A stretch of DNA of 64,000 bases from Chlamydiifrater volucris (GCF_902806995.1 NZ_LR777654.1:558001-622000), one strand, 5' to 3'; counted from the first letter of the stretch, positions 1 to 9,930 are shown. Translations and numbers: made by a program. The notes: generated by a model not told the origin, from the sequence alone.

Positions 1-139
1 TGACCTGTACGTCAAACATACCCCTGTTCGAAGAGACATCCCCATGGAAGAAGCTGAGGAAGCACTTATACAGTTGCTAAAGGAGCACAACGTATGGGTA
101 GAACCTGAGCATGAAACAAAAGAAATTAATGAGGATTAA
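1..139 (+). CDS. ispG: 4-hydroxy-3-methylbut-2-enyl diphosphate synthase, C-terminal end (partial)
   Basis: Only the last 45 codons are present; the reading frame starts at base 2 and ends at TAA 137-139. The fragment contains the segment [18 protein letters not shown] followed by [14 protein letters not shown], which I recognise as the C-terminus of chlamydial IspG (GcpE). IspG is the 4Fe-4S enzyme of the non-mevalonate isoprenoid pathway that converts MEcPP to HMBPP. The iron-sulfur cysteines lie outside the window. A yfiH gene follows on the same strand after 135 bases. The call depends on recall of the family C-terminus because no catalytic motif is visible. Confidence 0.75.
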   Translation, partial: DLYVKHTPVRRDIPMEEAEEALIQLLKEHNVWVEPEHETKEINED

Positions 140-154
140 AAATGTTTCAATCAA

Positions 155-184
155 TTGGCAATCAAACTCTTTTATTTTTATTAT
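155..184 (+). promoter_or_regulatory. Candidate sigma66 promoter for yfiH
   Basis: TTGGCA at 155-160 (5/6 match to TTGACA) and TATTAT at 179-184 (5/6 match to TATAAT) are separated by 18 bases in the ispG-yfiH gap. A start near 191 would give a leader of about 85 bases. The region is very AT-rich, so chance matches are possible. Confidence 0.4.
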
Positions 185-274
185 AAAATATAGGTTCTCA
201 AACAAATCCGAAAATAGCAATATTGCTTCGGCTGCCTTCTACTCCCAAAAACACGTGCGCTAGGAGAGTGTCCC

Positions 275-1030
275 ATGATCAGTTCGCAAGAAAAAGATGG
301 TTTCCGTTACTTCTCTGTCTCTTCGCTCAAAGAGTTCCCTATAGATGTCAAAATCTTTCCTAAACAGATCCGGACCTCCAGCTCTCCTGTGCAGACAGAC
401 TACATAACCCCTGAGGAAATGTTAGCTTTATGTCCGGGAAAATTTTATAGAAGTTTACATCAAAGTCACAGCACGACAGTTCGTGAAGCGGAGCTTATCT
501 GCTCTCCCTTCTCCATAGGGGATGCCATGTATACAAGTACACCAGGGATATCTCTCCTTATCAAGCACGCAGATTGTCAAGCCACGGTATTTTATGATAA
601 GCGCAAACACGTCATAGCCAATGTGCATTGTGGATGGAGAGGATTGGTTGCGGGGATCTACACGGTGACTGTCAATGCTATGCGGAAAAGGTTTCTCTCT
701 AATCCAGAGGATTTAGTGGTCTTCATTGGCCCTAGTTTGGGCCTTAATGCTTCGGAGTTTCTTTCCTACAAAGAAATTTTTCCTAAATATTTTCAGAAGT
801 TTATGTCTCCTGGTTGTCTTTTTGACCTTAAGGCTATAGCTAAATTACAAATTAAGAACCTAGGAGTTCCCGAAAGTCAGATACATGTGTCAGACATTTG
901 CACCTATTCTTCTAAAGATTTCTTTTCCTACCGCAGGGGCTGCAAGGAAAACCCATGTCAATCAAGAAAAAAATCCCCTAGAGACCCTTACATAGGGAAC
1001 TGGACGGCTGTTACATTAAAACCTGTTTAG
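275..1030 (+). CDS. yfiH: YfiH/laccase-domain family protein (purine nucleoside phosphorylase-like)
   Basis: This 251-residue protein belongs to the multicopper-oxidase-like YfiH/DUF152 family. Members were first called polyphenol oxidases and are now linked to purine nucleoside phosphorolysis/deamination or to cell-wall precursor editing. The family metal-binding signature is visible as [12 protein letters not shown] and [14 protein letters not shown] (His-x2-Cys and His-Cys-Gly-Trp-Arg-Gly). The C-terminus has the usual ICTYSS...SYRR pattern. The start ATG at 275 has an AGGAG box nine bases upstream. It corresponds to CT056 of C. trachomatis. Its stop TAG (1028-1030) overlaps the stop codon of sucB on the opposite strand. 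The family is clear; the physiological substrate in Chlamydia is not. Confidence 0.88.
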   Translation: MISSQEKDGFRYFSVSSLKEFPIDVKIFPKQIRTSSSPVQTDYITPEEMLALCPGKFYRSLHQSHSTTVREAELICSPFSIGDAMYTSTPGISLLIKHADCQATVFYDKRKHVIANVHCGWRGLVAGIYTVTVNAMRKRFLSNPEDLVVFIGPSLGLNASEFLSYKEIFPKYFQKFMSPGCLFDLKAIAKLQIKNLGVPESQIHVSDICTYSSKDFFSYRRGCKENPCQSRKKSPRDPYIGNWTAVTLKPV

Positions 1031-2220
1031 TCCAGTAATACTTCGGGCATTTCCAAAAGTTCTTTGACTTTTACAAGGAAGGTTACGGCTTCTTTGCCGT
1101 CAATAATGCGATGGTCATAACTCAATGCCACGTACATCATTTCCCTGATGGCTACTTCGTTGTCTATAACAACCGGCCTTTTTTCGATCTTATGCATACC
1201 CAGTATCCCTACCTGAGGAGGGTTAATAATTGGAGTGGATAGAAGTGATCCATAAACCCCTCCATTAGTTATAGTAAAGCAACCACCTTTCAGATCGTCT
1301 AAAGACAGCCCTCCTTCCCTGGCTCTAGTGGCAAGGTTAGCCAAGGTCTTCTCAATATCTGCGTTAGTAAGAGAATCACAATTCTTTATCACAGGAACTA
1401 CCAGCCCTCTGTCAGTTCCTACAGCAACAGAAATATCAAAATATTTACGATAAACAATGTAGTCCTCGTCGATATAAGCATTAAGTTGAGGAACTTCCTT
1501 TAAAGCTGCAACAACAGCTTTGATGAAGAAAGACATAAACCCTAATTTTATTCCATGCTTAGCAACAAATTCCTCCTGTTTTTCCTTACGCAAAAGAATA
1601 AGCGCAGTCATGTCGATTTCATTGAATGTTGTCAACATGGCTGACTCCTGAAGAGCTTGCACAAGCCTTTTAGAAATAGTCTTTCGTATACCACTCATAC
1701 GCGTTCTTTCTTCTGCAAGGTCCTCCGTGTCCTGAGAAAGATTCTTCAAAGGAATAAAATTCCCTCTTTGAGGCGGTAGGTCTTGTATTTTAACAGACTT
1801 TTGATCGGATACATCACTATTAAAAGGTATGACTTTATCACTTCCTTCTCGAAAATCCCCTGGGCTAGAAGCAGTTAGTGAAAGATCAACCTCTTTATCA
1901 GAGAAACCTCGCTCTGAAGATACTTCTGAAGAAGTTACAGATTCTGTGATGTGTGTTTGTTGTTGAGAAGGACTTCCAGCTTCCCCCTCGGAATATAATT
2001 TTCCTACAATTGCTCCTACAGCCACAACATCACCTTGAGAAACTTCCCAGGAAATCCTTCCAGAAGATGGGGAATAAATTTGCTGATTTAATTTATCGCT
2101 CTCGATTTCTAGTATCCCCTGGTTTTCTTGAACAAAAGAGCCCTCGGAAACAAGGAGAGCAGCAATTGTTACTTCACTAATAGATTCGGCTATATCTGGA
2201 ATTTTTATTTCTATAACCAT
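1027..2220 (-). CDS. sucB: 2-oxoglutarate dehydrogenase E2 (dihydrolipoamide succinyltransferase)
   Basis: E2 core of the 2-oxoglutarate dehydrogenase complex, transferring succinyl from lipoamide to CoA in the truncated chlamydial TCA cycle. Residues 1-77 form a lipoyl domain with the lipoylated lysine in EIESDKLNQ (K43). Residues about 170-397 form the catalytic acyltransferase domain, ending with the active-site DHRIIDG motif (H370, D374). Between them is a Ser/Glu-rich linker in which I cannot recognise the usual E1/E3-binding (PSBD) domain. The ATG at 2220 has a GGAGGGG box close upstream. The gene lies eight bases downstream of sucA in an obvious sucA-sucB operon and its stop overlaps that of yfiH (convergent). 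Confidence 0.95.
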   Translation of the reverse strand: MVIEIKIPDIAESISEVTIAALLVSEGSFVQENQGILEIESDKLNQQIYSPSSGRISWEVSQGDVVAVGAIVGKLYSEGEAGSPSQQQTHITESVTSSEVSSERGFSDKEVDLSLTASSPGDFREGSDKVIPFNSDVSDQKSVKIQDLPPQRGNFIPLKNLSQDTEDLAEERTRMSGIRKTISKRLVQALQESAMLTTFNEIDMTALILLRKEKQEEFVAKHGIKLGFMSFFIKAVVAALKEVPQLNAYIDEDYIVYRKYFDISVAVGTDRGLVVPVIKNCDSLTNADIEKTLANLATRAREGGLSLDDLKGGCFTITNGGVYGSLLSTPIINPPQVGILGMHKIEKRPVVIDNEVAIREMMYVALSYDHRIIDGKEAVTFLVKVKELLEMPEVLLD

Positions 2221-2228
2221 TTCCCCTC

Positions 2229-5036
2229 CTACTGTTCCTTTAACGAAAATAGTCTCTCCATTAAGGTGTCTAACTCTTGCTTACTCAACCTGGCAGACCC
2301 TGTAGCTGTAGAAGAGCTTCTTGGTCTACCTACAAAGAAGAGTTCTTCCTTTAAAAAATTTTTTAACGACATGTATATGTAATCGTACGCTCCCATATTA
2401 ATAGGCTCCTCTTGCAACCAAATATACCTGGAGACCCTAGGATATTTAGTTACAAGAGATATGAGCCTGGTCATATCCAAAGGATACAAACTCTCTATAC
2501 GGATACAAGCAAATTCCCCTTTCCGACTAGATTTATTTAAAGCCTCTAGATAATCGTAGTAAATTTTACCAGAACATAGCACCAACGTCGTTGCAGCAGT
2601 ATTTTGTTCATCATCTTCTAATAACGTTTGGTAGCCAACCGGATCAGAAAACTCCTCTATTTTACTTACACACAAAGGATGCCTCAATAATCCTTTAGGG
2701 GTAAATATTACCATAGGAACAGGCAATCTACTTTTCATGTGTTGTCGGAGGGCCCTGAAATACTGTACAGGAGTGGAAGGATATATCACTTTAAAATTCC
2801 ATTCTGCTGCTAAGGAAAGGTATCTTTCTATTCGAGCAGAGGAATGCTCAGGCCCCTGTCCCTCATACCCATGAGGAAGCAATAACACCAAATTGGAATG
2901 AAAATCCCACTTCTGAATCCCCGAAGAGATGTATTGGTCAAAAATAATCTGAGCGCCATTAGAAAAGTCTCCAAATTGAGCCTCCCAAAGCACTAGCGTG
3001 GATTCTGCACTCGCAGCATATCCATATTCAAAGCCCAGAACGGCATACTCAGAAAGCGGTGAATTATACAATTCTACTCTGCCTTGATCAGGACTTAAAC
3101 ATTCCAAAGAGCAGTATCTATTCCCATTCTTAATATCTACCCAAATCAGTTGGCGTTGACTGAACGTTCCTCTAGGAGAATCTTGTCCTGATAACCTCAA
3201 CGAATACCCATCAACGAGCAAAGAGGAAAAAGCTAAAGCTTCCGAGGTCGCCCAGTCAAGCTCTCGATTAGCTATTAGCATCTTCCATCTTTTTTCCTGA
3301 AGAGCACTTATCTTTCTGTGTGGAGAGAAGCCTTCCGGGATACCTAGCAACTTGTTACACAGAAATTCTATAGATTGAGATGTCAATGAAGTGTCTACCT
3401 CTGCGAGAATTTCCCCCTGCGATAAACGATCACAAAATCCACAAGAAGAAATTGGAAACTGCTCCACCTCTTTATCTCTAGAAAAAATGTCATACTCTTT
3501 TTTCAAAGTTGCACGTACAGACTCTTCAATAAAGGAGAGTTGATTGTCTAACTCTTGACCAAAAGCATGTATCAATTTTTCACGAAAGAGTTCTCTGACT
3601 GTAGGTTGTTGAGAAATGCCTTGATATAAACTAGGTGCAGTCACAGAAGGATCATCACTTTCATTATGTCCGTGCTTTCTATAGCAGCAAAGATCTATGA
3701 TAACATCACAACCAAAGTTATTTCGGACATCCAAAGCAAAGGATATTGCTAACATAGCAGAAGGGATATCGTTGCCATTAACTCTAAACACTGGTACCCC
3801 TAACATTTTGGCAACATCCGTGCAATAAGGAGTAGACCTAGACTCTTTAGGCATGGCGGTAAACCCTATACCGTTGTTGACAACAATATGCAAACTTCCT
3901 GAGGTAGCATACCCAGGGACAGCACTCAGCTGCAACGTTTCATAAACCACTCCTTGACCAGAAAAAGCTGCGTCCCCATGTATTAAAACAGCTAAAGTTT
4001 GCTTTTCTTCTAGGGTTGATTGTTTTTGTTTAGCTAAAACTACACCTTCAACGACAGGATCTATAGACTCCAAGTGACTAGGATTGGGCAGAAGCGTTAA
4101 ACGAACTTCTTTACCATCTACCAACTTATTGTGCACATATCCTTTGTGGTACTTCACGTCACCTACATTATCGACTCCTCTGTAGCTGAAGTTATCCTCA
4201 AACTCCATAAAGATGTATCGACTAGGTTTAGACATTACGTTTGTAAGAACATTCAGACGCCCCCTATGACTCATACCAAAAACATATTCAACAATAGGGC
4301 AATTTTTTTGAGAGCCGCTCCCAACACTCACTAGATACTCAAGCATAGGAACTAAAGCTTCCCCCCCTTCAAGAGAGAATCTTTTTTGCCCAGTGAATTT
4401 TACGTGCAGAAACTCTTCAAAAAAACTAGCTTTGCAAATATCCCTATAGCTTTCTAAAAGGTCTTCTTGAGAAAAAAGCCGGGAAGTTTTTTCCATCAAG
4501 TTCCACACATGTTCCTGAACTTCTGGAGAGCATGTAATAGTTTCCACCGCCAGTGGACCACAGTAAATTTCTTCCAGCCTCTCCATCAACCGCTTAGCAG
4601 ACACTTTCTTTTCAGAAAGCAATCCGAAAGAAGAGACCTCATCATTCAAGTTCAAAGGATTCAATTTCTCAGAAAGAAACGAAGAAGGCGTATAAGATGT
4701 CAACGGAGACACACGGCTCTGTAGGTATCCATAGGATCGATAGACATTTATCAACAATTGGCCTCTTTTTTCCGCCAAAAGCTCATTTATCTCCTTGGAA
4801 TCAACAGCACTCTTATCTTTCAATTTTTCTTCCAAATAAGAGCTTTCTGACCAAGTAGCAATTCCCATCTGATAGCCAGAAAAAAAATGCTTCCATGACG
4901 AATGAATAGGCTCCCCCTGAAGAAACTGCCCATACATGGACTCTAACCAATCACTTTCTACGAAATTCCCTTGCTCCCAAAATTCATGATTCATATGATG
5001 CTTTCTCAAAGACGCTAATTCAGTGTCTCGACTCAT
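2229..5036 (-). CDS. sucA: 2-oxoglutarate dehydrogenase E1 component
   Basis: Thiamine diphosphate-dependent E1 of the 2-oxoglutarate dehydrogenase complex; it decarboxylates 2-oxoglutarate and reductively succinylates the lipoyl group of SucB. About 935 residues, normal for the family. Visible motifs are the N-terminal [12 protein letters not shown] segment, [13 protein letters not shown] (substrate/ThDP region), the ThDP-Mg motif [15 protein letters not shown] continuing to [10 protein letters not shown], and the C-terminal [20 protein letters not shown]. The frame stays open upstream to a TTG at 5057, but the first ATG at 5036 (MSRDTEL) is preferred. It is divergent from the coiled-coil gene on the plus strand. 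Confidence 0.95.
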   Translation of the reverse strand: MSRDTELASLRKHHMNHEFWEQGNFVESDWLESMYGQFLQGEPIHSSWKHFFSGYQMGIATWSESSYLEEKLKDKSAVDSKEINELLAEKRGQLLINVYRSYGYLQSRVSPLTSYTPSSFLSEKLNPLNLNDEVSSFGLLSEKKVSAKRLMERLEEIYCGPLAVETITCSPEVQEHVWNLMEKTSRLFSQEDLLESYRDICKASFFEEFLHVKFTGQKRFSLEGGEALVPMLEYLVSVGSGSQKNCPIVEYVFGMSHRGRLNVLTNVMSKPSRYIFMEFEDNFSYRGVDNVGDVKYHKGYVHNKLVDGKEVRLTLLPNPSHLESIDPVVEGVVLAKQKQSTLEEKQTLAVLIHGDAAFSGQGVVYETLQLSAVPGYATSGSLHIVVNNGIGFTAMPKESRSTPYCTDVAKMLGVPVFRVNGNDIPSAMLAISFALDVRNNFGCDVIIDLCCYRKHGHNESDDPSVTAPSLYQGISQQPTVRELFREKLIHAFGQELDNQLSFIEESVRATLKKEYDIFSRDKEVEQFPISSCGFCDRLSQGEILAEVDTSLTSQSIEFLCNKLLGIPEGFSPHRKISALQEKRWKMLIANRELDWATSEALAFSSLLVDGYSLRLSGQDSPRGTFSQRQLIWVDIKNGNRYCSLECLSPDQGRVELYNSPLSEYAVLGFEYGYAASAESTLVLWEAQFGDFSNGAQIIFDQYISSGIQKWDFHSNLVLLLPHGYEGQGPEHSSARIERYLSLAAEWNFKVIYPSTPVQYFRALRQHMKSRLPVPMVIFTPKGLLRHPLCVSKIEEFSDPVGYQTLLEDDEQNTAATTLVLCSGKIYYDYLEALNKSSRKGEFACIRIESLYPLDMTRLISLVTKYPRVSRYIWLQEEPINMGAYDYIYMSLKNFLKEELFFVGRPRSSSTATGSARLSKQELDTLMERLFSLKEQ

Positions 5037-5140
5037 ACCAAATTTTTCTTTATTCAAAAAACAAAGTTTGTGGTTGGCTGCTTTCTACTCTGTTGAAAAA
5101 AAATTGGCCAAGCGAGTACATCGTCTTAGTGACTAAACAA

Positions 5141-5596
5141 ATGGAAAATGTCCGAATGAAAAGCGAACGTTTGAAAAAGTTAGAATCTGAACTCAACGAT
5201 TTGACCCAGTGGATGCAGCTTGGCTTAGTCCCCAAAAAAGAAATAGATCGCCATAAGGAAGAGATCCGTACTCTAGAAATGAAAATTCAAGAGGAAAAAG
5301 AGCGTTTGCAGCTTCTGAAGGAGAGTGGCGAAATTGAGGAATATGTCACCCCAAGACGAAATGCAGCAAAGACTGTCTATCCAGAAGGCCCAAGCATTTC
5401 TGATATAGAGTTCGCTGACACAACCGATACCGAAATCGATATCGAAGCTGGGGAAACTGTGGAGCTTGACTTATCGGAAGATGAACGAGAGGATAATAAT
5501 ATTGACCTAGATTTCGTTGATGATGAAGATCCTTTCAGCGACAGAAATCGATGGAGAAGAGGCGGTATCATAGATCCAGATGCCAACGAGTGGTAA
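5141..5596 (+). CDS. Conserved chlamydial coiled-coil/acidic protein (CT053-like)
   Basis: I recognise this as the conserved chlamydial protein CT053, of unknown function. Residues about 1-70 (from ATG 5141) are heptad-rich and highly charged (ESELNDL, KEEIRTLEMKIQEEKERL) and should form a coiled coil. Residues about 85-140 are strongly acidic (TDTEIDIEAGETVELDLSED), and the tail is DPDANEW. There is no signal peptide or membrane segment. The frame is open back to TTG 5093 and contains GTG 5129 and ATG 5141; none has a convincing Shine-Dalgarno sequence, so the start is uncertain by 16 codons. The 3' end overlaps hemW by 17 bases, which suggests coupled translation. Confidence 0.75.
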   Translation: MENVRMKSERLKKLESELNDLTQWMQLGLVPKKEIDRHKEEIRTLEMKIQEEKERLQLLKESGEIEEYVTPRRNAAKTVYPEGPSISDIEFADTTDTEIDIEAGETVELDLSEDEREDNNIDLDFVDDEDPFSDRNRWRRGGIIDPDANEW

Positions 5597-6701
5597 GCGA
5601 GAGCTTTCGGTATATATTCATATTCCCTTTTGCCTTAAAAAGTGTCATTATTGTAGCTTCTATACTATCCCTTATAGGGAGTCCCTTCTCTCTCCGTATA
5701 CTGAGGCAATTCTTCGTGAAGGCAAGAAAAAGTTCTCTTTGCTCCAGGACGAATACCGAGTGGTCTCTCTGTTTTTCGGAGGGGGGACTCCCTCTCTACT
5801 TCCTCCCCACCATATAGCCTCTATCATAGAAACTTTTGCTCAAGATGCTCAAGAAATCACTCTAGAAGCCAACCCCGAAGCTTTATCTACACAATTTGTT
5901 CGAGATATTCAATCAGCAGGCGTCTCTAGAGTAAGCATTGGAATACAAACCCTTAATAATTCCTTATTACCTACATTAGGAAGAACTCATAACGCAGAAG
6001 CAGCTATACGATCAGTAGAGACTTGCTTAATGGGCAATATTCCTAACATATCTTTGGATATGCTCTACGGACTACCAGATCAGTCGCTGGATACTTTTTG
6101 CCAAGATATCGCTGCTATAGCCAAACTACCTATCACCCACACCTCAATATACAACTTAACAATAGATCCTCATACCGTATTCTACAAGTACAGAAAAAAT
6201 ATCCTTTCTAGAATAGTCAATGAAGAGACATTAGCCGCCATGAGCATCAAAGCAAAGGCGATATTGGAGACTGAAGGATTTCATCAATACGAAATTGCTT
6301 CATACGCTAAGAGAGGATTTTTAAGCATACACAATATGGGTTACTGGACAGAGCGTCCTTTCCTTGGATTAGGAGTTTCCGCTTCACAATATTTAAATCA
6401 TATTCGATCTAAAAATCATTCTCGGCTATCCCGCTACATGCGCGCCATTTTTCAAGACCTGCCTCTGGAAGAATTTTCTGAAACCTTAACTCCAGAAGAA
6501 CGCATCAAAGAGTCTCTCTGCCTACGCTTACGAACAACCCAAGGGGCTCGCCTTTCTGATTTCCCGCCAAAGCTATTCTTTCTATTAACAAAGAAATTCC
6601 CCGATTCCTCTTTCTTTACTCAAGAAGGCGGTTTCTTTCGTTTAACTCCCAAAGGCTTCCTTTTTCATGATACTATTGCCTCAGAAATTATGAATTTTTA
6701 A
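5580..6701 (+). CDS. hemW: HemW/HemN-family radical SAM protein (coproporphyrinogen III oxidase-like)
   Basis: Radical SAM protein of 373 residues. The cluster motif is HIPFCLKKCHYCSFY (C-x3-C-x2-C) near the N-terminus, followed by FFGGGTPSLLP (SAM binding), LEANPE and GVSRVSIGIQTL, then GLGVSASQYL. In Chlamydia it is usually annotated hemN. Its length and the lack of an N-terminal extension before the cluster motif fit the HemW subgroup, proposed to be a heme chaperone rather than the true oxygen-independent coproporphyrinogen oxidase. The ATG at 5580 lies inside the end of the upstream coiled-coil gene, so the two are probably co-transcribed. It corresponds to CT052. Confidence 0.88.
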   Translation: MPTSGKRELSVYIHIPFCLKKCHYCSFYTIPYRESLLSPYTEAILREGKKKFSLLQDEYRVVSLFFGGGTPSLLPPHHIASIIETFAQDAQEITLEANPEALSTQFVRDIQSAGVSRVSIGIQTLNNSLLPTLGRTHNAEAAIRSVETCLMGNIPNISLDMLYGLPDQSLDTFCQDIAAIAKLPITHTSIYNLTIDPHTVFYKYRKNILSRIVNEETLAAMSIKAKAILETEGFHQYEIASYAKRGFLSIHNMGYWTERPFLGLGVSASQYLNHIRSKNHSRLSRYMRAIFQDLPLEEFSETLTPEERIKESLCLRLRTTQGARLSDFPPKLFFLLTKKFPDSSFFTQEGGFFRLTPKGFLFHDTIASEIMNF

Positions 6702-6801
6702 TCACAAACAAAACAATAAAACTAATTTTATTTTTGAATTTACTTTTAAAAAGTTTTGTTAAAAATAAAAATTATTTTTAATAAAAATTTAAAATTCAAA
6801 A

Positions 6802-8343
6802 ATGAAGAAAACAAAAAAAACAAGCCAAACAAATACTCGATCCATAGCTCCTAAAAAAGGAACTATCCAAATTAATGCTCAGGAAGCTTCTTTTAATAAC
6901 CCCTTGAGCATGAATGGACAAAAAATAACTAATTTAGGAGATCCAGAAAATGATGGTGATGCCGTTCCATACAGCTATCTAAAAGAAAATTTCACAGTAA
7001 TTGGAGAAGATAATAACACCTACCTTCCTATTTCAGGAGGAACCATGTCGGGTCCTATTGACATGGAACATCACAAAATATACCAACTTAAAGCTCCAGA
7101 AGTACCGAAAGATTCAGAAACTACTCCAAATTCACCTGTTCAAAGAGAGGGAGAAAATCCTGAAGACACTTCAAAAAATGCTGTGAATATAGAGTATCTA
7201 AAAAAAAGCTGTGAACCTCTAAGAAGTAATGAAAAAATCAACAAAAGTACAGAACAAATCAATAACCTAATCAACAGAGTTAATAACATTAAACATATAG
7301 TTGGATTCGTTAGCTCTAATGACGATTCTTCAACCTCTTCAAAAGCTATTCTCCCTGGGGGAAATTACGTGCCTACGTCCGGGGGTGAGATGACTGGAAG
7401 TTTGGATATGAATCAAAATACAGTGACAGGATTATTCACTGAACCTAAGGAGAATGATGAAGCTGTATGCAAGCAATACTTAGAACAAAATCTCCTAACT
7501 ATGGCGAAAACAGAGCCCCAACCAGAAGCAAAGACAGGAGAAGAAACCAATACAATTACTAATAAACTGATTGGCAATTTGGATATGAATAAAAACTCCA
7601 TATTGGGAGTGACCCAGATTAATGACATCTCCAATAAAGAGAAGTATTCAAATGGAGCCAGCACGGCGACATTAAAAACAGCTTTATCCAAGTATACCCA
7701 TCCGTTTATGTCCGGATCCATTTCCACAGACTCGTCAAAAATAACAACGTTAAATATCAACGAGAACTTTATCTGGAACCCAGAACGCACAAAAATTATT
7801 AGATCAAAGTCCGCTGATATCTTCTTTCTGCTCAATGAGGATTCGTATCCCTCTTTCGAAACTACCCAGTCTACTAATTCAAAGTCTATCGCTTTACTAA
7901 ACAGAGGATTATTTTTGTTAACATGGTCGGGGTTCTATGCTTCTGAAATAAACTATGAAGATAACCTTTTTCTCTCTGTTTTTCTTGTTTATCGTCCTTA
8001 TACTCCGCCAGAAAATCCTACTGTTCCTCCTGAATCAGGTCCAACTATGTTTGCTGCAGAAATTGATAACGCCGTTAAAACTAGAGTATTTTCTTGTAGA
8101 GCGGTAGGTCGCAGCACATCTTTTTTTTGCCAAATCCCTTTGGATATCGACAAAACTTATTCCATCCAAAATAGTAAGCAAGAATATTTCTTGGAACTAT
8201 TTCTTGGTGAAATTCCGCCAATTACGGAAACCTCAGAACCTTCTCTTCCAGAAAATCACGAAAAATTAATAAAAATCTCCCCTAAGCAGAAATCAATATC
8301 CGCATCTCAAATAAATTGGCAATTATCTGTCTTAAACTTTTAA
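6802..8343 (+). CDS. Pls-family protein A with phage-tail-fibre-like repeats (CT049-CT051 family)
   Basis: Large protein (513 residues) of the chlamydial Pls group (Pmp-like secreted proteins, CT049-CT051 region). I infer this from its place beside hemW and rsmI and from its repeat pattern. The N-terminus is basic (MKKTKKTSQTNTR) with no signal peptide. Residues 34-64, 78-135, 192-230 and about 255-292 repeat the pattern G-x-(M/L)-x-G-x-(L/I)-D-M-x-x-x-x-(I/V)-x-x-L-x-x-P, then DAV and YL (for example SGGTMSGPIDM and DEAVCKQYL). The C-terminal about 200 residues look beta-rich, with a GLFLLTWSGFYAS core. There is no Shine-Dalgarno sequence before ATG 6802, and the 100 bases upstream are extremely AT-rich. 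Paralogue B follows after nine bases. Confidence 0.75.
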   Translation: MKKTKKTSQTNTRSIAPKKGTIQINAQEASFNNPLSMNGQKITNLGDPENDGDAVPYSYLKENFTVIGEDNNTYLPISGGTMSGPIDMEHHKIYQLKAPEVPKDSETTPNSPVQREGENPEDTSKNAVNIEYLKKSCEPLRSNEKINKSTEQINNLINRVNNIKHIVGFVSSNDDSSTSSKAILPGGNYVPTSGGEMTGSLDMNQNTVTGLFTEPKENDEAVCKQYLEQNLLTMAKTEPQPEAKTGEETNTITNKLIGNLDMNKNSILGVTQINDISNKEKYSNGASTATLKTALSKYTHPFMSGSISTDSSKITTLNINENFIWNPERTKIIRSKSADIFFLLNEDSYPSFETTQSTNSKSIALLNRGLFLLTWSGFYASEINYEDNLFLSVFLVYRPYTPPENPTVPPESGPTMFAAEIDNAVKTRVFSCRAVGRSTSFFCQIPLDIDKTYSIQNSKQEYFLELFLGEIPPITETSEPSLPENHEKLIKISPKQKSISASQINWQLSVLNF

Positions 8344-8352
8344 GGTGTTGCT

Positions 8353-9924
8353 ATGAAAAAAAGAAAAAAAAATCGTTCTAGCCAAATAATTGAAACTTTT
8401 CCGATAAATTCTCATTTCGTAGAGGCCAACTCAACAAATATTTCTCTACACAACCCCTTGAGTGTAAAAAATAAAAAAATCACTAGATTAGGAGAACCTC
8501 TGTATAGCAATGATCTAGTATCATGGGGATACTTAAAGTCGAAGTTCTTGGACAAAAATGATAAAGAAACAGGTTACCTATCCACAAAAGGAGGTAGGAT
8601 GAACGGAGAAATAAACATTGGAAACTTTTCAATCAAAAAAGTACAATTCCCTATGGAAGACAAAAATGCTCCTAGAACCATCGAACAACTACCAGACAAA
8701 GAGAAAAACTCAGCTATCAACGCTGCTAGCGTAATAAATACCGTAAGCGCTATTGAGAATGATTCCTATCTTAATCAAGTCGAAAATACTATCCGTGAAT
8801 TAAACCCCAACATAGAAAAACTAGAAAACCTCCTAGGAATAAAGTCACCGCCAGAACCTGACAATGAAACATCCTCACCCCTAGAAGGGATGACATTGGC
8901 TATATCAGATCCTGGCCTGAAAAGGGTATCCAAAACCAATAGTTCACAAATTGACATGGAGCTACATGCGACTACCAAAGCTAATGAAACTATAGAAATT
9001 CCATACGTAGCAGTAGCTGGAGATAAAATGTCAGGAAATTTAGATATGGGGGGTAAGTCTGTACGGGGACTTCCAATGTCACCGCAAAAAGAATTTGATG
9101 CAGCTTCTTTGGGTTATCTAAGAACAAAGTTTGCTTGTGGAGGATGCATCATGAGAGGAAATCTTTCTCTTTCAAAAAAATCTGACAATGCTACACCAAC
9201 TTATTCAAAAATGTCTGGAAGTATTATCAACTTAAAAACTCCTACAACTACGGAATCTCACTATGCATCAAATCTAGAGTTTATTAAACAGAGACTTCCT
9301 GGACCAAAATTCTCATTCATGTCCGTGATTAATGAAGGAATAACCTACATACTTGAAAATGGGCTTTTCAACTGGGGAGTAGGCGTCAATAACCAATCTC
9401 CAGATATTTACAAATACACTTCCGCGCTTGGAACAGCACTACAACTGAGACCAAACGTATTTTACACTCTCTACTGGACAGCCATTGTCTCTATTAACCT
9501 ACCCGAAGAAATCAAAAATGAATCGAAAAAAAAAGCAAGCAACAAAGTCCTTTATGACATTGCACCCACAGAGACAACCAGATCATATGGAAAACTTACA
9601 TTAAAGCTAATGGCACCCATAATTCCTGAGAAAACAAAAGATGCGAATAAAAAACGCTCCCCAGACCCTGACACAGGCGAAACTGCACCAATTCCAGAAC
9701 CTGAACCAGACGCAAGCATAATTGCAACTTATCCAATAAACGAATGCTCCATTTCTCTTTCCTGCCAAATTCCTATTCCTCCTACCTCCCTAAATTCATC
9801 TCAAACCGAGAGAAATTCTGGTATTTATTCGCTATACCTTGAATTTGATTCTAGTGTAAAAATAGAGTACAGTAATTGGAACCTATTGGTTAGACCATTT
9901 CCTCTAAACTATACTCCTTCTTAA
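8353..9924 (+). CDS. Pls-family protein B with phage-tail-fibre-like repeats (CT049-CT051 family)
   Basis: Second paralogue (523 residues), nine bases after protein A and probably co-transcribed; AAGGTG precedes ATG 8353 at normal distance. The N-terminus is basic, encoded by A7-G-A9 (8356-8372). Recognisable units are HNPLSVKNKKITRLGEP with a following YLK, STKGGRMNGEINIGNFSIKK, AGDKMSGNLDMGGKSVRGLP with FDAASLGYL, and a degenerate unit beginning CGGCIMRGNLSLS. The C-terminal about 200 residues contain alternating hydrophobic strands (VFYTLYWTAIVSI, YGKLTLKLMAP, CSISLSCQIPIPP) interrupted by a Pro/Glu-rich loop. I see no transmembrane span or signal peptide. The specific function is unknown; members in C. 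trachomatis have been placed in the inclusion lumen and on its membrane. Confidence 0.75.
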   Translation: MKKRKKNRSSQIIETFPINSHFVEANSTNISLHNPLSVKNKKITRLGEPLYSNDLVSWGYLKSKFLDKNDKETGYLSTKGGRMNGEINIGNFSIKKVQFPMEDKNAPRTIEQLPDKEKNSAINAASVINTVSAIENDSYLNQVENTIRELNPNIEKLENLLGIKSPPEPDNETSSPLEGMTLAISDPGLKRVSKTNSSQIDMELHATTKANETIEIPYVAVAGDKMSGNLDMGGKSVRGLPMSPQKEFDAASLGYLRTKFACGGCIMRGNLSLSKKSDNATPTYSKMSGSIINLKTPTTTESHYASNLEFIKQRLPGPKFSFMSVINEGITYILENGLFNWGVGVNNQSPDIYKYTSALGTALQLRPNVFYTLYWTAIVSINLPEEIKNESKKKASNKVLYDIAPTETTRSYGKLTLKLMAPIIPEKTKDANKKRSPDPDTGETAPIPEPEPDASIIATYPINECSISLSCQIPIPPTSLNSSQTERNSGIYSLYLEFDSSVKIEYSNWNLLVRPFPLNYTPS

Positions 9925-9930
9925 AATGGC

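Noticed and set aside
7413-7835. 140-codon minus-strand frame
   Set aside because: Antisense to the repeat region of Pls protein A; no start signal or recognisable content.
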